This document shows, in pieces, positions 16,300 through 24,473 of a stretch of 64,000 nucleotides of DNA. Origin of the DNA: Niastella vici (GTDB lineage: Bacteria; Bacteroidota; Bacteroidia; Chitinophagales; Chitinophagaceae); contig NZ_LVYD01000073.1 in NCBI RefSeq assembly GCF_002077945.1, positions 1 to 64,000 of the forward strand, read 5' to 3'. Each line of letters starts with the position of its first letter. Within the stretch, counting starts at the first letter, position 1. Made by a program: the position numbers and the translations under genes. The notes beneath the pieces were generated by a model that had not been told where the DNA came from, searched no databases, and was given only the letters and a program-made list of their open reading frames with translations.

Positions 16300-17145
16300 T
16301 TACCGGATCACCGTTACACGTAAGAAAGTAGCGGGGATATACGTGTGACTGGAATCTTCACTCCTGTTTTCGCGAATGAACAGTTGTTCCAGTTCCCGTT
16401 GCAGATCGGCCGCCCGGCCATCTTTTTCTGCTGCTTCAAATGCATTCATGGTTGGTCCATAAAACTTCCTGAACCTTTCCACCATTTCGATTGGTGAAAA
16501 CAGCGCAATGAAAGTATAGGTATCCCGCTCAAATGAGATATTTGTTGGAGGTATTCCGGCTTTGCCGAACCGTTCAATAACATGGCTTTCCACACCCCAT
16601 AACATCGGACTTACAAATCCTTCCGGTGGCGGTGGTGTATATGCTGAGCTGATCTTTAAGATCTGCGCTACCAGTGTGGGATCATTGGGTATCCAGTTGC
16701 CCATCACAATGCGTCCGCCGGGGCGGGTAATGCGTACCAGTTCTTTAGCCACATCAAATGGTTTTGGCGCAAACATGGCGCCGAAGATGCTTACTGCCAG
16801 GTCAAAGCTTTCGTCATTTATTCCTTCCAGGTTGGTGGCATCGCCTTCCCGAACGGTAATGTTGGTAAGTCCTTCTTCCTGGATGCGTTTGTTAGCTGCT
16901 GCCACGAGGTTGCTGGCAATGTCTATTCCGGTTACGTTGGCGCCCAATCTGGCTTCAGGAAGGGCTGTTGTACCATCACCACAACCAAGGTCCAGTACAT
17001 TCATTCCGGGTGTGATCCCCAGTTTGTCGACCAGCGCTGTACCGCTTTCACGCATGGTGGTTGCAATGCTGGTAAAATCGCCTTTTTCCCATAATGCTTT
17101 GTTGGGGTTCACAGTCGTTGGCTGAATGCTTGTTGATTCATTCAT
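16300..17145 (-). CDS. Class I SAM-dependent methyltransferase
   Basis: 281 residues from the ATG at 17145 (MNESTSIQPTT). Motif I VLDLGCGDGTTALPEARLGA, acidic loop VTGIDIAS, then FDLAVSIFGAMFAPKPF and RPGGRIVMGNW are clear. The architecture matches UbiE/Coq5-like small-molecule methyltransferases. An in-frame upstream start (17235) would add 30 residues of unlikely composition. Monocistronic with its own terminator; the substrate is unknown. Confidence 0.85.
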   Translation of the reverse strand: MNESTSIQPTTVNPNKALWEKGDFTSIATTMRESGTALVDKLGITPGMNVLDLGCGDGTTALPEARLGANVTGIDIASNLVAAANKRIQEEGLTNITVREGDATNLEGINDESFDLAVSIFGAMFAPKPFDVAKELVRITRPGGRIVMGNWIPNDPTLVAQILKISSAYTPPPPEGFVSPMLWGVESHVIERFGKAGIPPTNISFERDTYTFIALFSPIEMVERFRKFYGPTMNAFEAAEKDGRAADLQRELEQLFIRENRSEDSSHTYIPATFLRVTVIR

Positions 17146-17360
17146 GAGTTTCTTTTTTTTTGACGTTAAGAATAATTCGTCTTCAAAGTGGTAGTGAGGG
17201 AGGATTAAATAAGACAGGATGGAATGAAGGTACAACCTTTGGTGGGTTGAAATACCGTGTTTTCACCCCCATTGAATAATATATATTTTCCATTGGTAAT
17301 GAAATTCCTACAGTCTGCTTTTTCATCACTGGTATGCTGGTCGAAGCGGCCGGAAACGCA

Positions 17361-17396
17361 AAGCCCCGGTCGCGATAGCTATCGGAACCGGGGCTT
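17361..17396. terminator. Hairpin with a nested palindrome in the loop
   Basis: Stem AAGCCCCGGT / ACCGGGGCTT (17361-17370 with 17387-17396). The loop contains CGATAGCTATCG, itself a perfect palindrome. It lies 27 bp beyond the stop of the DUF892 gene. The T-run is weak on the minus strand. Confidence 0.6.
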
Positions 17397-17423
17397 ATAT
17401 ATGAGTAACATTTTTTGCGATCA

Positions 17424-17954
17424 CTAAACGTTCAACCGTTCACGGCTGGCATCTATATTGATGCCGGCTTCAGCTATTTCGGTGAGCGCATTGTCAGCAT
17501 TTTTTTCCTCTTTCAGTGTTGGGGTGAGTATATTGGCGACCTCTTTCTGACCCATAGTTTTGGCGAGGGTGATGAGGCTGCCGTAACTGGCTATTTCGTA
17601 ATGTTCCACCTTTTGGGCGGCAATGATAAGGGCAACGTCGCGTTGTGCCGAGCCTGCTTCTGTTTCATCGATCACCTGCCAGCCTTCATCGAAAAGTCCC
17701 TGAAGACCTGCGCAACGTTCTGCCTGTGGCGGCAACCCCATCAGGGTAAATACTTCCTCAAGCCGTTTTTTTTGCTTTTCCGTTTCTTCCTTATGCACGA
17801 TAAACGCTTCTTTAAGTTGCGGGGTGGTAGCCGCAATGCTCATGGTGTTGAGCATTTCTACCAAATGTGTTTCTGACCAATAGAGTTCCTGCAAACAGGT
17901 TACGAAAAAATCCTGGAGCATAGAATTTTTGGTACCTCGGGAATTAGAGTCCAT
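17424..17954 (-). CDS. Ferritin-like DUF892 (YciF-type) protein
   Basis: 176 residues, all helical. MLQDFFVTCLQELYWSETHL near residue 12 is the family's N-terminal signature, followed by EAFIVHKEETEKQKKRLEEV, GLFDEGWQVID and ALIIAAQKVEHYEIASYGSL. The Glu and His residues of the four-helix bundle (ExxxxE, H, E-H-YE) are in place. Members are stress-induced and have a ferritin-like di-metal bundle with unknown chemistry. It is transcribed divergently from the GNAT gene. Confidence 0.88.
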   Translation of the reverse strand: MDSNSRGTKNSMLQDFFVTCLQELYWSETHLVEMLNTMSIAATTPQLKEAFIVHKEETEKQKKRLEEVFTLMGLPPQAERCAGLQGLFDEGWQVIDETEAGSAQRDVALIIAAQKVEHYEIASYGSLITLAKTMGQKEVANILTPTLKEEKNADNALTEIAEAGINIDASRERLNV

Positions 17955-18139
17955 ATGGATGCATTTTTGTGGATAAATGTATACGCAATAAAAATCGTTT
18001 CTCTATACTTATAAAAATCATTCCATGTGTGAGTTGTGTAATTCCGGCGTGTGCAAAATGGACTATCCGCTTTATTGAAAGTGGCCTACGGCCAACAGCC
18101 CGGCAACCGGTACTTTTGCCATTCAAACGAACATCAACT

Positions 18140-18667
18140 ATGGAATTTACTATTCAACCTGTATTGGAAAATGAAAGCGTGATCCTGCTTCCTTTGCAGC
18201 CGGCCGATTTTGATGAACTGTATGCCGTTGCCTGTGATCCGAAAATATGGGAACAGCATCCTAAAAAAGACCGTTGGAAAAAGGAGGTATTCCAGAATTT
18301 TTTTGATGGCGCCATTCAAAGTAAAGGGGCCTTCAAGATCGTGGAAAAAGCAACGGGGAATGTTGCGGGCAGTACCCGGCTGTATGACTATAATGAACAG
18401 GATGACAGTATCATGATCGGCTATACATTTTACGCTACCAAATATTGGGGCACGGGCTTTAATCCTATGGTAAAAGCATTGATGCTACAATACGTTTTTC
18501 AATTTGTAAGCAAGGTGTATTTTCATATAGGGGCCCATAATGTTCGTTCGCAAATGGCTATTGGCCGAATAGGTGCTAAAAAGGTTGACGAACGGGAAAT
18601 AACTTATTTCGGGGAAGCGCCCATGCCGAATTTTGTATACTGTATTGACCGGGAAAACTGGCCTTAA
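18140..18667 (+). CDS. GNAT-family N-acetyltransferase
   Basis: 175 residues from the ATG at 18140 (MEFTIQPVLENESVILLPLQ). The start is chosen because the fold begins there; an upstream in-frame start would add 57 residues of non-protein-like sequence. It has the RimJ/RimL layout: LQPADFDELYAVACDP, IGYTFYATKYWGTGFNPMVK (acetyl-CoA loop region), YVFQFVSKVYFHIGAHNVRS and IGAKKVDERE. The canonical Q/RxxGxG/A is replaced by KYWGTGFN. The acceptor is unknown. Confidence 0.82.
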   Translation: MEFTIQPVLENESVILLPLQPADFDELYAVACDPKIWEQHPKKDRWKKEVFQNFFDGAIQSKGAFKIVEKATGNVAGSTRLYDYNEQDDSIMIGYTFYATKYWGTGFNPMVKALMLQYVFQFVSKVYFHIGAHNVRSQMAIGRIGAKKVDEREITYFGEAPMPNFVYCIDRENWP

Positions 18668-18724
18668 ACCGGTTTGGCGCCCAACTACGGGGAATAATGT
18701 ACCTTTATAAGGAATAGTAAGTTT

Positions 18725-18883
18725 ATGAATAATAAACTGATATACTGGATACCTGTGATTGGGGTGTTTGTGAGCCTGGCGCATTATGAAAAGGAAAATG
18801 ACATGGGTGCTTTCTGGAGTTATTATCAGGCTGTAATGATGATGGCAATCATCTGGATCATTACATTTATTTATATGTTCTGA
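18725..18883 (+). CDS. Small membrane protein, 52 residues
   Basis: Begins MNNKLIYWIPVIGVFVSLAH, continues YEKENDMGAFWSYYQAVMMM and ends in a hydrophobic AIIWIITFIYMF. Two membrane segments flank a short polar loop. It lies 57 bp after the GNAT gene on the same strand and may be co-transcribed. Codon use and hydropathy look genuine, but no family is recognised. Confidence 0.5.
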   Translation: MNNKLIYWIPVIGVFVSLAHYEKENDMGAFWSYYQAVMMMAIIWIITFIYMF

Positions 18884-18890
18884 TAGACTC

Positions 18891-19688
18891 TTATCGCCCC
18901 GGCATAAAGTAGATAGCCTCGGGCCGGAACCTCGAAACGGGTTGACTATCGCAAAAACCTGATTGGCCACGGCGTTCAGGTTGAAGGGCCGTTTGTTCCT
19001 TTAGGGCCGGTTTATGGCCTTTATCAGGATGATAGCCTCCTATTCTCATTTCTGCATCCAGCATCATTTGTTGTTCCTTCGACAATTTCCTTTCCCGCAA
19101 CATCCGTTCATATGGTGTCATACGCTGTTCGCGTGTTAATCCAACTGCCGGTTCCTTTCTTATTTTGCGAATGCAGATCACCAGTCCGATAATAAAGCAA
19201 ATCAATAATACCAGGCCTCCCCGCAGGTAAATGGTTTCCTGCCCTCGATAAGCCAAATGAATATCTGCTATAAATCCGATAGAGTTGATCCCATTTTTCA
19301 CCTGTGTGGTCAACTGGTTCTGTATCAGGTAATAGATGCCGCCGCCGATGAGCACACAACAGAATAGAATGAATAATCCAATATACGCGGCTTTTATTCT
19401 TTGCAGGCTTTGTCCCCAGGATAATATGCCCGGCCGCAGCGGATACAATAAAACCACTATGGGATACAGGAGCAGAAACAAACCCGGTACCAGAATGAGG
19501 TCTATTGTTACCGGCAACTGGGTGGGTATTTCGGCAAAAACAACACTCGGATTGATTTGCGCAAGGCCCGATATGGTGGGAAGAAATTTAGTGACCAATA
19601 ATTGTCCCGGATAAATACAAAGCGCCAGTAACACGACCATAATGGCCACTGCTGGAAACCGTCGTTGCTGACCTGTTTGAATGCTCAT
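18891..19688 (-). CDS. Membrane protein of unknown function
   Basis: 265 residues with four hydrophobic segments (about 12-30, 58-82, 98-122, 153-172) and a ~90-residue basic, charged cytoplasmic tail (RKIRKEPAVGLTREQRMTPY, then ERMLRERKLSKEQQMMLDAE). I recognise no family. Its 3' end almost touches the end of the small membrane gene, tail to tail. Confidence 0.6.
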   Translation of the reverse strand: MSIQTGQQRRFPAVAIMVVLLALCIYPGQLLVTKFLPTISGLAQINPSVVFAEIPTQLPVTIDLILVPGLFLLLYPIVVLLYPLRPGILSWGQSLQRIKAAYIGLFILFCCVLIGGGIYYLIQNQLTTQVKNGINSIGFIADIHLAYRGQETIYLRGGLVLLICFIIGLVICIRKIRKEPAVGLTREQRMTPYERMLRERKLSKEQQMMLDAEMRIGGYHPDKGHKPALKEQTALQPERRGQSGFCDSQPVSRFRPEAIYFMPGR

Positions 19689-19879
19689 AAAATGTGATTA
19701 TAAAAGGGATATTGCACGGCTACAGCACAGGCGCAATATGGTAACGGTTTCAGGGGGAGGAATTCAGCTATTCCCTGTACAAGTTTTATGCCTCAAAGTT
19801 TGTAGAAAATGTTAATGTGTTGCTGTAAATTTATATAACGCCAATAATGCAGTTAATTAACAAATTGGCAAAAATCTTC

Positions 19880-22501
19880 CTACCTGAGCAGTATAACCGT
19901 TCCTTTTTTATTTTCTTCAATCCCATTTCCCAACTGGTAAGTACAACTCCATACATAGGTGCCTGTAGCGGCCGGTTGGCCGTTTAGTTTGCCATCCCAG
20001 CCCCTGGTGTGATCATGGGAATCGAATACTTTTTGCCCCCAGCGGTTGAATATCATAAAATGATATTTGACAACTTTCCCAAATAACACCGGGCGGCACC
20101 ATTCGTTCCTGCCATCATTGTTCGGACTAAAACCCGTAGGCATGAAAAAGCCATACCGGCATTGTTTGGTACCAATGAGTATACTGTCTCTGCCTGTACA
20201 GCCCTGTTGGTCGGTGGCCTGCAACCAGTATAAGCCTGGTTGATTTACGAGAATGGAAGCATGGGTATCACCGGTGCTCCATACATACTGTTGCAAACTT
20301 TTTGTTGGCCGCAACGTGATATCTTCATAAGAACAGAGGCTGGTATCGGGCGGTAAAAAGCCGGCGGGCAATGGTAACAGGCTTTTGATCGTTGCTGTAT
20401 CGCGGGTTATACAACCGTTGTTGTCAGTGATCTGTACCCAGTATTCACCGGGGGCGCTTACTGAATGGCTTTCCCCACCCTGCCCATCGTACCATACATA
20501 GCTGGCATAACCGGTGGTGGCAGTGAGCATACGGGTAGAACCGTAACAAAGCGTTGTGTCTTTGTCGAGGTTGGCTGCCGGTTTAAGATCCATTAACAGC
20601 GAAACGGTATCCCCTGTAGTACCACATACATTGGTAGTATGCAACCAGTAACTGCCACGGGTATTAACAGTGAGGGAAGGCGTGGTAGCGCCATTGTTCC
20701 ATAAATAAGAAACATCTGTTGGTTGTGAAGAAGATTGTAACGTGATACTGCTGTCTTCACAAAAATGCCTGTCATTGCCAATATCGGCAATGGGTAATTG
20801 TTTTATTGAAATTTGTATGCTGCCCGTTTGGGAGCCACAAAGGTCCTGAACGGTACAGGAATAGGTTCCCGCCGATGATACTGTTAAGGTTGAACCGGTA
20901 CTGCCATCATTCCACAAAAAGCGGGAGTCTGGGAGAGGTGCTCCTGTTGAAAACGTAAGTGATGTATTGCTGCAGATGGTGGTATCATTTCCGAGGAATA
21001 CCGTCGATGGAACATGTAATGAAATGGAATAACCTGATGAGGTGTCGGCAGGCTGAGAAGCTATTATGCGAATTTTATATTTATCACCTGCCGGCAAACC
21101 CGGCGGCAGCGAAGCGGAAATTATACCTGATGTATTGCTGCTTAATGAGCCAATGTTGGTGAAAGTGGTGAAGCTGCCATTGGGTGCTGAAAGCTGGGCG
21201 GTAAACACATTACCGGTTTGATATAACGTACTTGCTGTGTAGTGAATATCAAAAGTGGTGTTGTTGCATATTTCGCAAGGTGTCGGCGGGTGAATAAAAA
21301 CTGGCGTGCTGAGGCGAATGATCCATCCGTCAGTTGTATTGGGCCCACAACTGGCTACCGTTTTGTTCCCGGAAATTGTGGAGGTTGTTTGTCCGGCCAC
21401 AATTATATCCCCGTCAATCAGCGCAATACTAAATGGAATGTCTGCTCCGGTTCCTCCATACACCATTTCGCTAATATAATTTCCCGAAGCATCAAATTTG
21501 ATTATTTGAAAATCCGAGTTACCAGTGGATACAGCTTTTTCACCTGCCACATAAATATCTCCATTTGTGGCTTGTATTGCTTTTCTAAAATAGCCGGGGT
21601 TACGACTTTGTATCCACAGCACATTGCCTTGTGCGTCAATTTTGCGGATGGTGCCTGCTCCTCCCTCAACTCCGGTCAACAGGTAATTACCGTCATTAAG
21701 CAGCATTACGTTATAAAGATAATCAGGTGTTGTTGTGGCAAAGGTTTTATCCCAAAGCTGGGTGCCATTGGGTTGAATGCACATGATCCATTGATCAGTA
21801 TTGACAATTGATATGGCTGCATCCCCTACCAGCAAAAAGTTACCATTGGGCATTTGCAGCATATCCTTGATCCGCTGATTTCCTGTGCCGCCATACGTTC
21901 TTGACCACAACAAGTTGCCATTAGCATCCAGTTTCAGTATTAGAAAATCCTTGCCAAAGGAAGAACTTTCCTCTGTTGTTCCACCGATAAGAAAACCGCC
22001 GTCTGAAGTAGGAATTATTTTCTGTGCCAATTCATATTTTGGATTGACAAAAGTGTTTTCCCAGATAATATTACCATTGTCATCAACCCTGATCACCCAA
22101 ATATCTGCATTGCCAGATGTTCCTGAAGTTTTGTTACCAGTTGGACCTGAGTCTGTCCACCCGGTAATAACAAAGCCACCGGAAGGAACGGGTTCTATAT
22201 CATATAAAACCTCATCCTGACTGCCTCCATAGCTTTTCTCCCACAACTTATTCCTGTTATCATCCAGCATGAAAAGTACCATGTCATTAAAGCCATAATT
22301 AATACTGCTTTTTGTACAGCCTGGGATAGACAAAGAAGTGCCGGCGCAGAGGAATTTATTGCAATTGAGCGGTATTACTTTCATTACATGATCGTCAAAG
22401 ATTCCACCCCAGTTATATTGCCAGCGTGAGATGAGCGACTGTGCTGTAGTGTGATGTAAAAAAGATAAAGAATAAAACAATAAGGATATTGTACGTTTCA
22501 T
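19880..22501 (-). CDS. Large secreted protein with T9SS type B (gliding-associated) C-terminal domain
   Basis: 873 residues. Signal peptide to about residue 20 (LLFYSLSFLHHTTAQ). Residues ~25-410 are a beta-propeller of at least seven WD/NHL-like blades (NKLWEKSYGGSQDEVLYDIE, GNIIWENTF, GNLLWSRTYGGTGNQRI and similar). Residues ~410-790 carry repeated PKD-like modules with DTTLC / Y-W-DG / G-Y-V-TD-NGC patterns. The last ~85 residues (PTGFSPNNDGRNE, FNRWGQKVFDS, GTYVW, KGTVILLR) are the CHU_C/T9SS type B sorting domain. Such proteins are surface-exposed; a role in adhesion or glycan binding is possible but unproven. Confidence 0.9.
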   Translation of the reverse strand: MKRTISLLFYSLSFLHHTTAQSLISRWQYNWGGIFDDHVMKVIPLNCNKFLCAGTSLSIPGCTKSSINYGFNDMVLFMLDDNRNKLWEKSYGGSQDEVLYDIEPVPSGGFVITGWTDSGPTGNKTSGTSGNADIWVIRVDDNGNIIWENTFVNPKYELAQKIIPTSDGGFLIGGTTEESSSFGKDFLILKLDANGNLLWSRTYGGTGNQRIKDMLQMPNGNFLLVGDAAISIVNTDQWIMCIQPNGTQLWDKTFATTTPDYLYNVMLLNDGNYLLTGVEGGAGTIRKIDAQGNVLWIQSRNPGYFRKAIQATNGDIYVAGEKAVSTGNSDFQIIKFDASGNYISEMVYGGTGADIPFSIALIDGDIIVAGQTTSTISGNKTVASCGPNTTDGWIIRLSTPVFIHPPTPCEICNNTTFDIHYTASTLYQTGNVFTAQLSAPNGSFTTFTNIGSLSSNTSGIISASLPPGLPAGDKYKIRIIASQPADTSSGYSISLHVPSTVFLGNDTTICSNTSLTFSTGAPLPDSRFLWNDGSTGSTLTVSSAGTYSCTVQDLCGSQTGSIQISIKQLPIADIGNDRHFCEDSSITLQSSSQPTDVSYLWNNGATTPSLTVNTRGSYWLHTTNVCGTTGDTVSLLMDLKPAANLDKDTTLCYGSTRMLTATTGYASYVWYDGQGGESHSVSAPGEYWVQITDNNGCITRDTATIKSLLPLPAGFLPPDTSLCSYEDITLRPTKSLQQYVWSTGDTHASILVNQPGLYWLQATDQQGCTGRDSILIGTKQCRYGFFMPTGFSPNNDGRNEWCRPVLFGKVVKYHFMIFNRWGQKVFDSHDHTRGWDGKLNGQPAATGTYVWSCTYQLGNGIEENKKGTVILLR

Positions 22502-22603
22502 CGGGCTTCAATAGGATTGGCTATACTAATGGCTAAAGTAATACATAAAGTTGATAACTGGAAGGTATACATGTTTTATGTAATACACGCTTATACGGGG
22601 CAG

Positions 22604-22770
22604 TTATTTTTGTGCTATTACTTTGGCTATTTGCCGGGCAAGTGCCGGTAATGCGCGGAAGATCTTTCCGTCGGATTTGTTAGCCAGGAGTATAATACCA
22701 CTGTTTGTATAAGGATAAATTACCAGATAACTATTGAATCCATTGGTGCCCCCAATAGCACCTTTTATCC
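22604..22770 (-). pseudogene. Serine beta-lactamase-like hydrolase remnant, C-terminal part
   Basis: On the minus strand, just before the TAA at 22604-22606, the frame reads IKGAIGGTNGFNSYLVIYPY, then TNSGIILLANKSDGK, then a short helix. This is the C-terminal end of class C-type serine hydrolases (H-GG-GF-S---- P----GI--L-N). Everything upstream, including the SxxK and YxN motifs, is missing. A truncated relic next to the endonuclease V gene. Confidence 0.65.
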
Positions 22771-22798
22771 TATTTTTGCTTTATCATTCGTATCAGTT

Positions 22799-23302
22799 AT
22801 GATCCTGGCAACAGACGTTCACTATAAAGACAATACTGCCAAAGCCGTAGGTGCGTTGATAGCGCACTGGAATGATGCTGTTGCGCTGCAACATGTGATC
22901 AGTTACATTGATGCAGTGGAGGAATATGTGCCGGGGTCCTTTTACAAACGCGAATTGCCCTGCCTGCTGGAAATAATTAAGAAAGTAGATCTTCAGCAAA
23001 TCAAATATATAATTGTTGATGGATTTGTGGTGCTGGATGATTTTGGCAAACCGGGTTTGGGCGCTTATTTATTTGAAAGCCTGCCTGTAAAAGTGCCGGT
23101 TATCGGCGTTGCCAAAACCAACTTTCACCAGAATATGAAGTATGTGATCCCGGTGATGCGTGGAACCACTGAGCGACCTTTATTTGTTACTGCAATAGGT
23201 ACCGATCTGCAGCAGGCTGCTAATTATATTCAATGCATGCATGGTGAATACCGGTTGCCCACCGTGTTGAAGCAACTGGACAGGATCACGAAGGAACCAT
23301 AG
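22799..23302 (+). CDS. Short endonuclease V family protein
   Basis: 167 residues, against about 220 for typical endonuclease V. Conserved blocks are present: ATDVHY (first catalytic Asp), YVPGSFYKRELPCLL (conserved YxPGxxxxREL with catalytic Glu), IIVDGFVVLDDFGKPGLGAY (second catalytic Asp) and VPVIGVAKTNF. The family cleaves DNA near deoxyinosine, or RNA at inosine. The N-terminal strand before the first Asp is missing and the DGHG-type loop is DGFVVL, so it belongs to a shorter branch and activity is uncertain. Confidence 0.75.
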   Translation: MILATDVHYKDNTAKAVGALIAHWNDAVALQHVISYIDAVEEYVPGSFYKRELPCLLEIIKKVDLQQIKYIIVDGFVVLDDFGKPGLGAYLFESLPVKVPVIGVAKTNFHQNMKYVIPVMRGTTERPLFVTAIGTDLQQAANYIQCMHGEYRLPTVLKQLDRITKEP

Positions 23303-23346
23303 ACCGTTTTACAAATTTACAGATCTGTTATGAAGGGCTTTTGCAA

Positions 23347-24210
23347 TCACTCATTCAGCTTGTTCATTACTTTCAATTTATCGATTGCCAGGAGCAGGAT
23401 AAACAGGGTTACTACCAACCCCAGCAGGGAGAATATTAATATTGCGTAATATTTTATCGTCCACTCCAGGGCCACTTTGCATCTTCTTAAAAAACTTATT
23501 TTCTGTTCAGGCGCGCCTTCATACAGGGAGAACCGGACGGTGCAGAACTCATTTTCCGTATTAAAATTACCCAGTTCAACGCCCAACTCCTGCAGCTGCG
23601 TTTCTATCTCTAATATCTTATCATGAAGGGTGACATAATCGCTGATAGCTCCGCTCCTTGATTTTAATTCGTTTAAGGAAGCCAGGTTCTTTTCCAAAGA
23701 AGCCTTCTTCGCGTTTAATTGCCGGTATTCATTGGTTTTGTCGACTTTGGTGATGGCCATTGATTTCACCTGACCGATCTGCTGCACCTGCAGGTAAAAG
23801 CTGTCGAATTTTGCCGGGTTGATGCCGATGAGCCAGTGAATTTCGCGGCTGCCTTTATTACCTGTGTTTTGTTCGTACTGGATAAGACCCTGAAATTGGG
23901 TGGTCAGGTTTTTAATATGGTCTACGTCTTTATCGAACTGCGATGATTTGGACCTTACCGTAGCTGTTTTTTCATATTTCTGGTCGGTTGCAAAGCTGGC
24001 GTTTTGTGCATTTGATACTTTCATCTGGTTTTCAGAAGCGTAGTTCTTTCTCAAATGCTCCACGCCGCTGAAATAGTTAGCGTAATCGTTGTCGTAAGTG
24101 GTGGGGGTGATCAGGTAACCGTAAATAAGACGAAAGATCAGCATCAGGAAGAATAAGGCGATGAACCACCTGGCGGTTTTCCAAATGCGTTGGCGAAGGG
24201 TTTGGGTCAT
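23347..24210 (-). CDS. DUF4349-type membrane-anchored coiled-coil protein
   Basis: 287 residues. One N-terminal membrane segment (about 12-32), a periplasmic part with a long coiled coil (NEYRQLNAKKASLEKNLASL, then NELKSRSGAISDYVTLHDKI) and a C-terminal membrane segment (about 252-276). The block QFDKDVDHIKNLTTQFQGLI and the conserved strand TENEFCTVRFSLYEG fit DUF4349, a family resembling bacterial envelope signalling or adaptor proteins. Function unknown. Confidence 0.75.
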   Translation of the reverse strand: MTQTLRQRIWKTARWFIALFFLMLIFRLIYGYLITPTTYDNDYANYFSGVEHLRKNYASENQMKVSNAQNASFATDQKYEKTATVRSKSSQFDKDVDHIKNLTTQFQGLIQYEQNTGNKGSREIHWLIGINPAKFDSFYLQVQQIGQVKSMAITKVDKTNEYRQLNAKKASLEKNLASLNELKSRSGAISDYVTLHDKILEIETQLQELGVELGNFNTENEFCTVRFSLYEGAPEQKISFLRRCKVALEWTIKYYAILIFSLLGLVVTLFILLLAIDKLKVMNKLNE

Positions 24211-24359
24211 AAAGGTTGTTTTGGCCGTAGAAAGATAATATATACAACCCGGGTTTTATACAGGGAAGGCTGTTCTTAACAGTTATTTTGGTTCTTTTAT
24301 GCTACCTGAACAGGATCGTAGGTTTTTGTGAAAAAACTTTGCCTGCAACTAAATGAATG

Positions 24360-24443
24360 AAAAAACGGGGAAAGCCTTCATAAGATCAGCCTGTTTGTTT
24401 TTTGAGTTAAATTGGGCTTTTAACAAGATGCAAACTTTCCCCG
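24360..24443 (-). terminator. Probable terminator of the rhamnosidase gene
   Basis: Minus-strand arms CGGGGAAAG (from 24443) and CTTTCCCCG (to 24366) enclose a 60-nt loop and are followed by TTTTTT. The long loop makes it unusual, but the position is right, about 30 bp beyond the stop at 24474. Confidence 0.5.
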
Positions 24444-24473
24444 CCTTTTACAAATATTCAATATTTTAATTTC

